A DNA stretch of 64,000 bases from Actinomadura rupiterrae (GCF_024172125.1 NZ_JAMZEA010000011.1:62001-126000), one strand, 5' to 3'; positions 24,752 to 33,359 are shown, counted from the first letter of the stretch. Made by a program: numbers and translations. The notes: generated by a model from the letters alone, not told the origin.

Positions 24752-26694
24752 GCGAGATCCTCAGTGTTCCGGCGGCGGACGTGCGCGAACGGTCCGAGAT
24801 CGGGCGCTACCTGCGCTGGCTCCAGGACGAGCGGAGCCTGTCCTTCGACGGCTACGACGACCTGTGGCAATGGTCGGTCACCGACCTGGACGGTTTCTGG
24901 TCCTCGATCTGGGACTACTTCGGCGTCCGCGCGCACACCCCGCCCACCGCCGTCCTGGCCGACCGCTCGATGCCCGGGGCGCAGTGGTTCCCCGGCGCGA
25001 CGCTCAACTACGCCGAGCACGCCTTCGGACACCCAGCGGACACCGACCGAACGGCGGTGATCGCACACTCGCAGACCCGTCCGCCGATCGAGCTGACTTT
25101 CGGCGAGCTGCGCGACCGGGTCGCGCGGGCGCGCGCCGGGCTGGTGCGGCTCGGGGTCGGACGCGGTGACCGCGTTGTCGCCTATCTTCCCAACATCCCC
25201 GAAACCCTCATCGCCTTCCTCGCCACCGCGAGCCTGGGCGCGATCTGGGCGAGCTGCGCCCCCGAGTTCGGGCCGCGCAGCGTCGTCGACCGATTCGCCC
25301 AGCTGGAGCCCAAGGTCCTGCTGGCCGTCGCCGGATACCGCTACGGCGACCGCGACATCGACCGGCGGGACGAGCTGGAGCAGATCAAGGCCGGACTGCC
25401 GGGCCTGCAACACGTCGTCCACGTCCCGTACGGGGAACAGACGATTCCGGACGCGCTGCCGTGGCACGACCTGCTGTCCGAACCGGCCGAACTGGAGTTC
25501 GCGCCCGTCCCCTTCGACCATCCGCTGTTCGTGCTGTTCTCATCAGGAACCACCGGCAAGCCCAAGGCGATCATCCACCGGCACGGCGGCATCCTCCTGG
25601 AGCACTTCAAGAACCACGCACTCAGCTGGGACCTCCGACCGGGCGACCGGATGCTGTGGTTCAGCACCACGGCCTGGATGCTCTGGAACTCCCTGATGTC
25701 GGCGCTGCTGGTCCGCGCCTCGATCGTGATGATCGACGGCAACCCGGTCCATCCCGACCTCCGGGAGCAGTGGCGGCTGGCCGAGCAGACCGGCGCGACC
25801 CTGATGGGCGTCAGCCCCGGCTACCTCATGGCCTGCCGCAAGCAGGGCGTCCGCCCGGCAGAGGAATTCGACCTGTCACGGCTGCGCCAGCTCGGCGCTG
25901 CAGGCAGTCCCCTCCCCGCGGACGGCTTCCGCTGGGTCTCCGAGCAGTTCGGCGACCGCGTCCTGCTGAACGTGGGGAGCGGCGGCACCGACGTCTGCAG
26001 CGGCATCCTCCAAGGCAGCCCGCTCCAGCCGGTCTGGGCAGGGGAGATCTCCGGCGCGTGCCTGGGTGTCGCGGCGCGCGCCTACGACGCCGACGGCCGG
26101 CAGATCGTCGGCGAGCTCGGCGAGCTGGTCATCACCGAGCCCATGCCGTCCATGCCGGTCGGGTTCTGGGGCGATGAGGACGGCTCGCGCTACCGGGCCG
26201 CCTACTTCACCGACTACCCGGGCGTGTGGCGGCACGGCGACTGGGTGCGCTTCGCGCCCGAGGGTCACTGCGTCGTCGCGGGCCGCTCCGACGCGACCCT
26301 CAATCGCGGTGGCGTGCGGCTGGGCACCGCCGAGTTCTACAGCGTCGTCGAGGATCTGCCCGAGATCGACGACAGCCTGGTCGTCCACCTGGAGGACGCC
26401 GAAGGCGGCAACGGCGAACTGCTCCTGTTCGTCGTCGCCCGCACCGAACTGGACGAGGCGTTGCGGAGCAAGCTCGTCCGGAGCCTGCGCAGCGCCCTGT
26501 CGCCGAGGCACGTGCCCGACGTCATCGGCGCGGTGCCCGCCATCCCGCGCACCAAGACCGGCAAGAAGCTGGAGGTGCCGGTCAAGCGGATCCTGCTGGG
26601 TGCCCGCCCCGAGGACGTCGCCAGCGCCGACGCGCTAGCCGACCCCGACACCTTGCACGCCTTCGTCGCCTACGCGCACAAGGAGGACCGATGA
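24748..26694 (+). CDS. Acetoacetyl-CoA synthetase-like acyl-CoA ligase
   Basis: A 648-residue ANL-superfamily ligase that forms acyl-CoA via an acyl-adenylate. The N-terminal ACAS_N-like region (WQWSVTDLDGFWSSIWDYFGV) and overall length match acetoacetate-CoA ligases. The P-loop SSGTTGKPK is at 265-273; LNVGSGGTDVCSGI forms the substrate pocket region; the C-terminal catalytic lysine lies in RTKTGKKLEVPVKR near 610. Substrate is probably a beta-keto or related short acid. ATG 24748 is the third of three repeated starts. Stop overlaps the next gene by ATGA. Confidence 0.87.
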   Translation: MSEILSVPAADVRERSEIGRYLRWLQDERSLSFDGYDDLWQWSVTDLDGFWSSIWDYFGVRAHTPPTAVLADRSMPGAQWFPGATLNYAEHAFGHPADTDRTAVIAHSQTRPPIELTFGELRDRVARARAGLVRLGVGRGDRVVAYLPNIPETLIAFLATASLGAIWASCAPEFGPRSVVDRFAQLEPKVLLAVAGYRYGDRDIDRRDELEQIKAGLPGLQHVVHVPYGEQTIPDALPWHDLLSEPAELEFAPVPFDHPLFVLFSSGTTGKPKAIIHRHGGILLEHFKNHALSWDLRPGDRMLWFSTTAWMLWNSLMSALLVRASIVMIDGNPVHPDLREQWRLAEQTGATLMGVSPGYLMACRKQGVRPAEEFDLSRLRQLGAAGSPLPADGFRWVSEQFGDRVLLNVGSGGTDVCSGILQGSPLQPVWAGEISGACLGVAARAYDADGRQIVGELGELVITEPMPSMPVGFWGDEDGSRYRAAYFTDYPGVWRHGDWVRFAPEGHCVVAGRSDATLNRGGVRLGTAEFYSVVEDLPEIDDSLVVHLEDAEGGNGELLLFVVARTELDEALRSKLVRSLRSALSPRHVPDVIGAVPAIPRTKTGKKLEVPVKRILLGARPEDVASADALADPDTLHAFVAYAHKEDR

Positions 26695-27575
26695 GGATCG
26701 CCGTCGTCGGCACCGGCGTGATCGGCGCCAGCTGGACGGCCCTGTTCCTCGCCCACGGACACGAGGTCATCGCCACCGACCCCGCCCCGGACGCCGAGGA
26801 ACGCCTCCGCTCCGCCCTCCCCGACTCCGCCCGCCTGACCTTCACGCATGACCTCGCCGAGGCCGCCCGCAGCGCCGACTTCGTCCAGGAGAACGGGCCC
26901 GAGCGGCCGGAAGCCAAGGACGAGATCTTCGCCGTCCTGGACGAGCACGCCCGGGCCGGCGTGGTGCTGGCCAGCAGCTCCTCGGGACTGCTCCCTTCCC
27001 GCATCCAGCAGGCATGCACCCGCCATCCCGACCGCGTCCTTGTCGGCCATCCGTTCAACCCGCCCCACCTGCTCCCGCTCGTCGAGGTCGTCCCCGGGAC
27101 CCTCACCTCCGAGGAGACCGTCGCGGCGGCGATGGACCTCTACACCGCGCTCGGCAAGCGCCCGATCCGGCTGCGCGCCGAACTGCCCGGCCACATCGCC
27201 AACCGCCTCCAGGCGGCGCTTTGGCGGGAGGCATACTCGCTGGTCGAGCGCGGCGCGGCCACCGTCGCCGACATCGACACCGCCATCGCCAACGGGCCCG
27301 GGCTGCGCTGGGCCCTGCTCGGCCCCTTCCTCAACCAGCACCTGTCCGGCGGCCCCGGCGGCATCGCTCACGTCCTGGAGCACCTCGGCCCGCCGATGGA
27401 GGACTGGTGGGCCGACCTCGGCGACCCGCGCCTCACCCCCGAGCTCACCCAGAAGATCGTCTCCGGTGTCGCGCACGAACTCTCCGGAACGGACGAATCC
27501 ACTGTGGCCGCCGCCCGTGACGAACTGCTCACCGGCCTGCTCGCCGCCAAGGCCCGCACCCAAGGGATGCCATGA
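26691..27575 (+). CDS. 3-hydroxyacyl-CoA dehydrogenase family protein (carnitine/gulonate dehydrogenase-like)
   Basis: A 294-residue NAD-dependent dehydrogenase. Rossmann motif GTGVIG at residues 7-12, ENGPERPEAKDEIF, and the signature VGHPFNPPHLLPLVEVV with the catalytic His, followed by the C-terminal dimerisation domain (ALWREAYSLVERGAATVADID). The size fits single-domain L-carnitine or L-gulonate dehydrogenases rather than the long fatty-acid enzymes. Coupled at both ends by ATGA overlaps. Confidence 0.85.
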   Translation: MRIAVVGTGVIGASWTALFLAHGHEVIATDPAPDAEERLRSALPDSARLTFTHDLAEAARSADFVQENGPERPEAKDEIFAVLDEHARAGVVLASSSSGLLPSRIQQACTRHPDRVLVGHPFNPPHLLPLVEVVPGTLTSEETVAAAMDLYTALGKRPIRLRAELPGHIANRLQAALWREAYSLVERGAATVADIDTAIANGPGLRWALLGPFLNQHLSGGPGGIAHVLEHLGPPMEDWWADLGDPRLTPELTQKIVSGVAHELSGTDESTVAAARDELLTGLLAAKARTQGMP

Positions 27576-28435
27576 ACCCCGACACCCTCGCCGCGATCGA
27601 CTTCCACGTCCACGTCGAGCAGGACGCCCACGGCCACCTCGCCCTCGACGGCGAGCTGATGGACGCCTCCGCCGCCTACTTCAAGGCAGGCACGAACCGC
27701 ACTCCCACCGTGGAAGACCTCGCCGCCTACTACCGCGAGCGCTCGATCGCCGCCGTGATCTTCACCGTGGACGCCACCCGCGGCCTCGGCCACCCCGCCC
27801 TGTCCAGCGAGGCCATCGCCGACGCCGCCCGCGAGCACGCCGACGTCCTGATCCCATTCGGCTCGGTCGACCCGCACGACCCGGACGCCGCCGAACGCGC
27901 CCGCAGGCTGGTCACCGACCACGGCGTGCGCGGCTTCAAGTTCCACCCGAGCCTGCAGGCGTTCGAACCCGACGACCAGCGCTACTACCCGCTCTACGAG
28001 ACCATCCAGGACCTCGGCGTCCCGGCCCTGTTCCACACCGGACAGACCGGCATCGGCGCGGGCCTGCCCGGCGGGCGCGGCATCAAGCTCCGCTACTCCA
28101 ACCCCATCCTCCTCGACGACGTCGCGGCCGACTTCCCGGGCCTCACCATCGTGCTGGCCCACCCGTCCGTCCCCTGGCAGGACGAGGCCATCTCCATAGC
28201 GACCCACAAGGCGAACGTCTACATCGACCTTTCAGGCTGGTCGCCGAAGTACTTCCCGCCCCAACTCGTCCGCGCGGCGGGCAGCATCCTCAAGCACAAG
28301 GTGCTGTTCGGCTCGGATTTCCCCGTCCTGACGCCCGACCGCTGGCTCTCCGACTTCAACGCCCTCGACACCATCAAGCCCGAGGCCCGTGACCTGATCC
28401 TCAAACAAAACGCCACGCGCGTCCTAGGTCTATAA
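27572..28435 (+). CDS. Amidohydrolase family (ACMSD-like) metal-dependent hydrolase or decarboxylase
   Basis: A 287-residue TIM-barrel amidohydrolase_2 protein. Metal ligands H12-x-H14 (DFHVHVE), His in KFHPS (about 124), His in LAHPSVPW (about 195) and Asp in GSDFP (about 249). Members hydrolyse or decarboxylate small acids. Last gene of the operon, joined by ATGA to the dehydrogenase, and followed by a bidirectional hairpin. Its place beside CoA-ligase chemistry suggests it prepares or finishes an acid substrate. Confidence 0.85.
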   Translation: MNPDTLAAIDFHVHVEQDAHGHLALDGELMDASAAYFKAGTNRTPTVEDLAAYYRERSIAAVIFTVDATRGLGHPALSSEAIADAAREHADVLIPFGSVDPHDPDAAERARRLVTDHGVRGFKFHPSLQAFEPDDQRYYPLYETIQDLGVPALFHTGQTGIGAGLPGGRGIKLRYSNPILLDDVAADFPGLTIVLAHPSVPWQDEAISIATHKANVYIDLSGWSPKYFPPQLVRAAGSILKHKVLFGSDFPVLTPDRWLSDFNALDTIKPEARDLILKQNATRVLGL

Positions 28436-28472
28436 AGCCCGCAGCACCGCTCAGCCACGCCCGTCGAGCCCG

Positions 28473-28511
28473 GCTCAGGCCGGCGGAAGAAACTCCTCCG
28501 CCGACCTGAGC
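28473..28511. terminator. Bidirectional terminator hairpin
   Basis: Stem of GCTCAGG (28473-28479) with CCTGAGC (28505-28511) continued by CGGCGGA (28481-28487) with TCCGCCG (28497-28503), one bulged base each side. Lies between the convergent amidohydrolase and lysozyme-like genes. Confidence 0.65.
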
Positions 28512-28524
28512 AAGAGCGTTGGGC

Positions 28525-30354
28525 TTATTTGCAGGCCAGGACTTCCTGGACGTAGTAGGGGTTGGCGTTGAACCCGGACGGCGGGGTGGGCTTCCAGGTG
28601 TGGGAACCGGCGAGGATCACCTCAAGGTCCGCTGTGACGCTGTAACGCGCGTCGAAGGTGAATTGGTGGAGGATGGTGGTCTTGCCACCCCGCTTCAGCG
28701 GTTTGCCGACGAATCCGTTGTAGCCGCGGATCGCGTCCTGCGTGAGCTGATCGGCGGTGAAGGCCGGCACGGTCGCCACCGGAATGTCCGAGGGCTTCAG
28801 AACGGGAAGTGCGGGTTTATGTGCGGCCCGCTGCTTGTTGAGCGTGGGAAGAACCGTGCGAATGATGGTGTCGCGCTGGGCGTTGAGCGCGGCCTGAACC
28901 TTGCCCGGGTAGCGGGACGCGGCACCCTTCTGCGAGTTGTACAGGGCAATGCCCCCGAGCACGTTGGTCTTCCAGTTCCACTGCTGCGTCGGGTAGTCGG
29001 CGGGGTCGAGCTGCATGATGCCGATTCCTGCCGGAGGCCCGAAGAGCGGACGGTTCGCCGCGGGATTGGGCAGATTCGACGGGATGTCGGTTTCCTTGGC
29101 GGCGGCCGGGCTCTTGGCGCCGAACTGCCGGTAGTGGCTCTCCTTGCAGGCGATCTGCGTGATCGTCGTGGCCAGCGCCGCATTCTTGCCGGTGCTGGCC
29201 TTGATGAAGTCGGTCAGATCGCCGCGGACGGGGTCGGTACCGGGCATGTCGAACCAGCGCGGGCTGGATGTGACCGTGCCGCCGGAGACCCCCGGAAGCG
29301 CGGCCTTGACCACCAGGCGCCCCCAACCGCCGATGAGCTTGCCGCCGTAGCCGGGCGTCCAGGCCGCCGAGACACCCACGGTCGTGCCCTGCGCCAGCGG
29401 CAGCGGCCCCTGCTTCCACTGGGCCTTCTGCTTCGGCGGCCGGATCACCCACCGGTTAAAGGCCTGGAGCGTCCAGGAGAAGTTCACGGTCTGCGGAACG
29501 CCGCCAGGGAACCCGGCCACCTCCAGGGTGGCGTTGAGCGCGGGCATCGCGGGTGCGCCGGTGACGGGCAGCCGGGCCCGGTCCTTGGGCGTGACGACGC
29601 GCAGGTCGATCAGCGTGACCTGGATGTGCTCGCTCTTCCCGTCACTGGCGACCGCGTCGATGTCCAGCGGACCGGGATGGACGTTCGGCAGGACGACGTG
29701 CCAACCGGTGCCCTTCACCGTCGCGGCCCTGCCGTTGACCTTGACCGTGCACTTGCAGGGCAGCGTCCCGACCACCTTGAGGCCGTACGGCCCGGGCACG
29801 CTGCTCTTGTCGGGGGGAGGGCTCTCAACCCGCGTGCGGTCGGTGAGCGCGATGATGCTGCCGCCCACGGGACCGGTGATGAACTTGGCCCCCGACAACA
29901 GCGTGAACTGGGCGGTGGCCGGATGGGCATAGCAATTGCCGGTCACCACCGACGACACCGAGATCGTGTACGTCCCGGGCTTGGCGTAGGGATGGCTGAA
30001 GAAGGCCAGCTGCGCCCCGTTCTGGCCCCCTGGGAAGGTCTGCTTGCTCGTCGCGTGGTCGCCCCAATCAACGCTGGTGGTGAACGTGCACGAACTGGTG
30101 GAGCCCACGCTCACCATGTGGAAGCTGACCACCGGATCGGTGCTCTGGCAGTTGGTGAACGGCCCCGAACCGAAACACGGATCGGACGGCGAGGACGCAC
30201 TGGCCTTCATGCCGTACGTCCCGCCGATCGCGACCCCTCCGCCGCCGTGCCCCGCACGGTAGGTCGCTCCCAGCGCGACCGTCCCCGTGCCCAGCACGAG
30301 CATCATCATCAGGACGACGGTGAACCACCGCCGTCCTCTGAACACCCCTGGCAT
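28525..30354 (-). CDS. Secreted PKD-domain protein with lytic transglycosylase/lysozyme-like C-terminus
   Basis: A 609-residue exported protein. ATG 30354 (MPGVFRGRRWFTVVLMMMLVLG) is chosen: it gives a clean signal anchor and has AGGGA upstream, whereas the longer frame does not. A PKD-like fold follows (VDWGDHATSKQTF, FFSHPYAKPGTYTISVSSV), then Ig-like segments. The C-terminal third holds a lysozyme-like fold: IACKESHYRQF (catalytic Glu), GIGIMQLDPADYPTQQWNWKTNVLGGIALYN. Probably acts on peptidoglycan outside the membrane. Hydrolytic activity is inferred from these motifs. Confidence 0.78.
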   Translation of the reverse strand: MPGVFRGRRWFTVVLMMMLVLGTGTVALGATYRAGHGGGGVAIGGTYGMKASASSPSDPCFGSGPFTNCQSTDPVVSFHMVSVGSTSSCTFTTSVDWGDHATSKQTFPGGQNGAQLAFFSHPYAKPGTYTISVSSVVTGNCYAHPATAQFTLLSGAKFITGPVGGSIIALTDRTRVESPPPDKSSVPGPYGLKVVGTLPCKCTVKVNGRAATVKGTGWHVVLPNVHPGPLDIDAVASDGKSEHIQVTLIDLRVVTPKDRARLPVTGAPAMPALNATLEVAGFPGGVPQTVNFSWTLQAFNRWVIRPPKQKAQWKQGPLPLAQGTTVGVSAAWTPGYGGKLIGGWGRLVVKAALPGVSGGTVTSSPRWFDMPGTDPVRGDLTDFIKASTGKNAALATTITQIACKESHYRQFGAKSPAAAKETDIPSNLPNPAANRPLFGPPAGIGIMQLDPADYPTQQWNWKTNVLGGIALYNSQKGAASRYPGKVQAALNAQRDTIIRTVLPTLNKQRAAHKPALPVLKPSDIPVATVPAFTADQLTQDAIRGYNGFVGKPLKRGGKTTILHQFTFDARYSVTADLEVILAGSHTWKPTPPSGFNANPYYVQEVLACK

Positions 30355-30686
30355 GACGTCCCTCGCTCCGTCGCAGCCGGTGCGCCCCCCGTCGCACGAG
30401 TCCATGCCTGGACCCGCCGCAAACGTAACTTTCCGCCCACCCCCCCACCCCGATCGAGACGCTTCCGTGTCCCCGTCTGTCCTCCTATGGACACCCGAAC
30501 CCCGCAGCCACCCGAAAGACACATCCGCTAGTTATGCTCAGCGCTCAACTGACTTCTTTGGGCAAATGCCGGGCTCTGGCCGGTTGGTATCGAGCCCGGC
30601 TCGCGGGTGGCGAGCTTGCGCCACCGTTGGCTCCAGTCCGGCCAGCTCGCCTCGGCAAGGTTGCAGGCGTGTGAGACCGCTAGGGC
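30355..30686. other. Non-coding interval between lysozyme-like gene and MerR pair
   Basis: About 330 bp. The left half carries the leader and probable promoter of the minus-strand lysozyme-like gene. A minus-strand frame of 68 codons (30528-30734) encodes a Trp/Arg-rich peptide I cannot assign; it may be a decayed gene end. No repeat or RNA structure of note was seen. Confidence 0.4.
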
Positions 30687-30718
30687 TTGCGTCCGGTACC
30701 GGGGTACAGGCTTACCGT
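30687..30718 (+). promoter_or_regulatory. MerR-type promoter with 20-bp spacer
   Basis: TTGCGT and TACCGT are separated by 20 bp, longer than the usual 17. Within the spacer CCGGTAC and GTACAGG form an inverted repeat (CC-N-GTAC around CGGG). This is the known geometry of MerR-activated promoters. The downstream ATG at 30725 is 7 nt after the -10, so the transcript is probably leaderless. Confidence 0.65.
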
Positions 30719-30724
30719 CGAGGA

Positions 30725-31099
30725 ATGGAGCCAAGACAGACGCAGGCCGGTGAGGCGTGGGTGGCGGGCGAGGAGTGGGCGCCGGATGCTTGCAGGCTGC
30801 CGACGGCTGAGCGGCCGGTGCGGGAGGCCGAGTTCGACGCGTTGTTCGCCGAGGCGGTCATCGCGGTGGAGCAGGTGGCGGCTGGGCGGGTGCGGTTGCG
30901 GTTGAAGGCCGAGCCGCAGGTGGCCGGGCGTGCGGCCGAACTGGCGGCGCGGGAGACCCGGTGCTGTTCGTTCTTCACCTTCGTCCTGACCGCTTGCGGT
31001 GGTGAGCTGGCATTGGAGGTCAGCGCCGCCGACCAGCACGCCCCGGTGGTGGCGGCGCTGGCCGAACGCGCCCGCGCGGTTGCCGGGGCCGGGAGGTGA
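30725..31099 (+). CDS. Cys-pair protein co-transcribed with MerR regulator
   Basis: A 124-residue protein of unknown function. ATG 30725 is 7 nt behind the -10 of the MerR-type promoter. The core contains ETRCCSFFTFVLTACGGELALEV (about residues 77-99), in which a vicinal Cys pair and a third Cys could bind a thiophilic metal. Similar small proteins precede MerR genes in other actinomycetes. Stop overlaps the MerR start (GTGA). Metal binding is inference; mercury or another soft metal is the first guess. Confidence 0.7.
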   Translation: MEPRQTQAGEAWVAGEEWAPDACRLPTAERPVREAEFDALFAEAVIAVEQVAAGRVRLRLKAEPQVAGRAAELAARETRCCSFFTFVLTACGGELALEVSAADQHAPVVAALAERARAVAGAGR

Positions 31100-31545
31100 C
31101 CGAGCTGCCGGGTCTGCGGAGTGGGCAGGTCGCGGCGGCGGCCGGGGTGAACCTTCAGACCCTGCGCTACTACGAGCGGCGGGGGCTGCTGGCGGAACCG
31201 CCCCGATCGCCCGGCGGGCACCGGCTGTACCCGCCCGAGGCGGTGACGGTGCTGCGGATGATCAAGACCGCGCAGCGGCTCGGGTTCACCCTGGAGGAGG
31301 TCGCCGACCTGCTGGACGCCGGATCGCACAGGCACCGGCGGCCCGACGCCGGACTCCGGGAACGCGCCCGGACCAAGCTGGCCGAGGTCGAGCAGCGCAT
31401 GACCGACCTGGAGACCATTCGCGGCACGCTACGCCAAGCCATCGACGCCGGCTGCGATGACCTTCTGGCCTGTGCCGACCAGCCCTGCTGCCCGCTGCCG
31501 TTCGCCGAACTCGCCCACCCCCGTTCTGAAGAGACCCCCCGATGA
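31096..31545 (+). CDS. MerR family transcriptional regulator
   Basis: A 149-residue MerR protein starting at GTG 31096. HTH plus wing: LRSGQVAAAAGVNLQTLRYYERRGLLAEPPRSPGGHRLYPPEAV, then a coiled-coil dimer helix (LRERARTKLAEVEQRMTDLETIRGTLRQAI). The C-terminus has four Cys (CDDLLACADQPCCPL), fitting metal or thiol sensing, though the exact MerR Hg-ligand set (C82/C117/C126) is not complete. Controls its own operon through the long-spacer promoter at 30687. Confidence 0.86.
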   Translation: MTELPGLRSGQVAAAAGVNLQTLRYYERRGLLAEPPRSPGGHRLYPPEAVTVLRMIKTAQRLGFTLEEVADLLDAGSHRHRRPDAGLRERARTKLAEVEQRMTDLETIRGTLRQAIDAGCDDLLACADQPCCPLPFAELAHPRSEETPR

Positions 31546-31678
31546 TGACCTTGGGGACCTATGTTCGCTCGCGATGTCGTCCTGCATGGGGCCAAGAATG
31601 CGGAAGGGGTCGTATTGATCCGGTGCGATGCCAAACCTGGTGTGGGGTCTTGGTGGCGTCGTGGGAGGTGCTTGGGGG

Positions 31679-32209
31679 CTAGGGGACGAGTTGGGTGTAG
31701 TGCTTTTGGAGGGACTGGCGGTCTTCGGGGGGCCAGTCGGGGATGGGTTCGCCGCGTAGGCGGAGTTCGATGGTGTCGAGCAGGTGGTGCCAGCCTGCGC
31801 CGTTGCGGGCGAGGATGGTGGTGGGGTCGACGTCCTGGCCGGTGGAGACGGCGCGGATGTCGTCCATGTCCAGGGCGTGGGTGAGGGTGAGGCGGGAGCC
31901 GCCGCCCATCTCGGAGACCTCCCAGGTCACCACGGCGCTCGGGTTGGCCTGTTTGAAGTAGGTGTGTTCGAGGCGGTGCGGCGGGTCGACGGCCAGCACC
32001 TCGTCCTCGACGCGGTGGGTGCCCATGTGGACCATGACGATGCGGCCGCCGGGGCGCAGGTCGAACTCCTCGACGCCCACGCCCATCCAGCGGGTGATCT
32101 CGGCGGGGTCGGTGATCGCCTGCCAGGTCATGGCGACCGGCTGGGTGAGCGGCCGTTCGTAACGGAACGTGACCCGGTCGCCGTCGCGCTCGATGATGCC
32201 GTCGGTCAT
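31679..32209 (-). CDS. SRPBCC (AHSA1/START-like) domain protein
   Basis: A 176-residue protein of the AHSA1-like SRPBCC fold: RYERPLTQPVAMTWQAITDPAEITRWM at the N-terminus, FDLRPGGRIVMVHMG, and HTYFKQANPSAVVTWEVSEMGGGSRLTLTH. Such proteins bind hydrophobic ligands and are often paired with ArsR regulators; no ArsR gene is present here. Intergenic 31546-31678 shows nothing notable; the 276 bp upstream (32210-32485) holds the divergent promoters of this gene and the lysozyme gene. Confidence 0.82.
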   Translation of the reverse strand: MTDGIIERDGDRVTFRYERPLTQPVAMTWQAITDPAEITRWMGVGVEEFDLRPGGRIVMVHMGTHRVEDEVLAVDPPHRLEHTYFKQANPSAVVTWEVSEMGGGSRLTLTHALDMDDIRAVSTGQDVDPTTILARNGAGWHHLLDTIELRLRGEPIPDWPPEDRQSLQKHYTQLVP

Positions 32210-32485
32210 CGCGGACTCCTTCCGGTCAGCGGGCTCGCTTTGTTCACTCTGAGTAAGATTTCATGTGCGGAGGTGGGGGTCAAGGACGGGTGGTGGAGGC
32301 GGGGAGAGGTTTCTGTGCGTCCATAGCCGAATGCGGGGCGTTGCGGCACGACGGAAGTTGCCAAAGAAAGGGCGCGCGGCTCAAAGAACGGATCAAACGC
32401 GTCGGACGGTCTTCGCGAGGGGATCGGAGCCGGGTTATAACCGCCGCAGCGTCTCATTCGTCCCCTCGCCCACAGGAGTCGTCCC

Positions 32486-33319
32486 ATGGCCCCTCTCCGC
32501 ACCCTGCTCTCGGCCGCCGTGTCCGCCGCGCTCGCGGCGGGAGCGCTGGCGGCCGTCGCCCCGGCCGCGTCCGCCGCCCCCGACCCCGCGGCCGCCCCGG
32601 CCGGGAACGGTCCCGAGCGGCACTGGCTCGGGTCGCAGGTCGTCAAGCACGAGCACTTCACCAACGCGCCCGTCGCGCCCTCCCTCGCCGTCACCCAGAC
32701 GCCCGGCCTGGACGTCAGCGGCTGGCAGGGCAATGTCAACTGGTCGTCGGTGGCCGCCAACGGCGCCAAGTTCGCCTACGTCAAGGCCACCGAGTCGACC
32801 AGCTACACCAACCCCTATTTCGCCCAGCAGTACAACGGCTCCTACAATGTCGGGTTGATCCGCGGCTCCTACCACTTCGCCGTGCCGAACAACTCCTCCG
32901 GCGCGACGCAGGCGGACTACTTCGTCAACCACGGCGGCGGCTGGTCGGCCGACGGACGCACGCTGCCGGGCATGGTCGACATGGAGTGGAACCCCTACGG
33001 CGCCGCCTGCTACGGCCTGTCGCAGAGCGCGATGGTGAACTGGATCCTGTCGTTCAGCAACCGCTACCACTACCGCACCGGCCGCTACCCGGCCATCTAC
33101 ACCGCCACCAGCTGGTGGTCGCAGTGCACCGGCAACCTCGGCGCGTTCGCCTCCACCAACCCGCTCGTGATCGCCAACTACAACGGCTCGCCGGGTGCGA
33201 TGCCCTACAACTGGAGCTACCAGACCATCTGGCAGTGGGCCGACCACGGCACGTTCCCCGGCGACCAGGACTACTTCAACGGTGACCTGAGCCGCCTGCA
33301 GGTCTTCGCCAGCAGCTGA
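32486..33319 (+). CDS. Secreted GH25 lysozyme (N-acetylmuramidase)
   Basis: A 277-residue exported glycoside hydrolase family 25 enzyme that cleaves peptidoglycan. Signal peptide residues 1-31 (ALAAGALAAVAPAASA). GH25 motifs: PGLDVSGWQGNVNW (catalytic region Asp), FAYVKATES, and the catalytic acid region MVDMEWNPYG. C-terminus WSYQTIWQWADHGTFPGDQDYFNG is typical. ATG 32486 follows CAGGAG. A hairpin terminator follows. No separate cell-wall-binding module. Confidence 0.9.
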   Translation: MAPLRTLLSAAVSAALAAGALAAVAPAASAAPDPAAAPAGNGPERHWLGSQVVKHEHFTNAPVAPSLAVTQTPGLDVSGWQGNVNWSSVAANGAKFAYVKATESTSYTNPYFAQQYNGSYNVGLIRGSYHFAVPNNSSGATQADYFVNHGGGWSADGRTLPGMVDMEWNPYGAACYGLSQSAMVNWILSFSNRYHYRTGRYPAIYTATSWWSQCTGNLGAFASTNPLVIANYNGSPGAMPYNWSYQTIWQWADHGTFPGDQDYFNGDLSRLQVFASS

Positions 33320-33333
33320 CCGCAGCGCCCCGG

Positions 33334-33359
33334 CCCGTCCATCCGCGCGGGTGGACGGG
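33334..33359. terminator. Hairpin between convergent GH25 and YchJ-like genes
   Basis: 8-bp perfect stem CCCGTCCA with TGGACGGG and a 10-nt loop that itself contains CCGCGCGG, directly after the GH25 stop. Confidence 0.6.

Larger units (their letters stand above)
24659..24772 (+). repeat. Triplicated translation-initiation region
   Basis: The segment AGGTGGCGCGATGAGC followed by GAG-x-CCTCAG occurs three times, starting at 24659, 24700 and 24738 (periods 41 and 38 bp). Each copy has a ribosome site and ATG; the first ATG overlaps the crotonase stop and the third is the CoA-ligase start. Confidence 0.85.

Noticed and set aside
28519..30531. 670-codon plus-strand frame over the lysozyme-like gene
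   Set aside because: Low-complexity antisense shadow; the minus strand has signal peptide, PKD and lysozyme-like motifs.
30528..30734. 68-codon minus-strand peptide
   Set aside because: No start support, no recognisable family and overlap with the MerR-type promoter; noted only as a possible decayed end.
32210..32485. c-di-AMP (ydaO-type) riboswitch before the GH25 lysozyme
   Set aside because: The expected conserved core blocks are not found; the region reads as plain divergent promoters.
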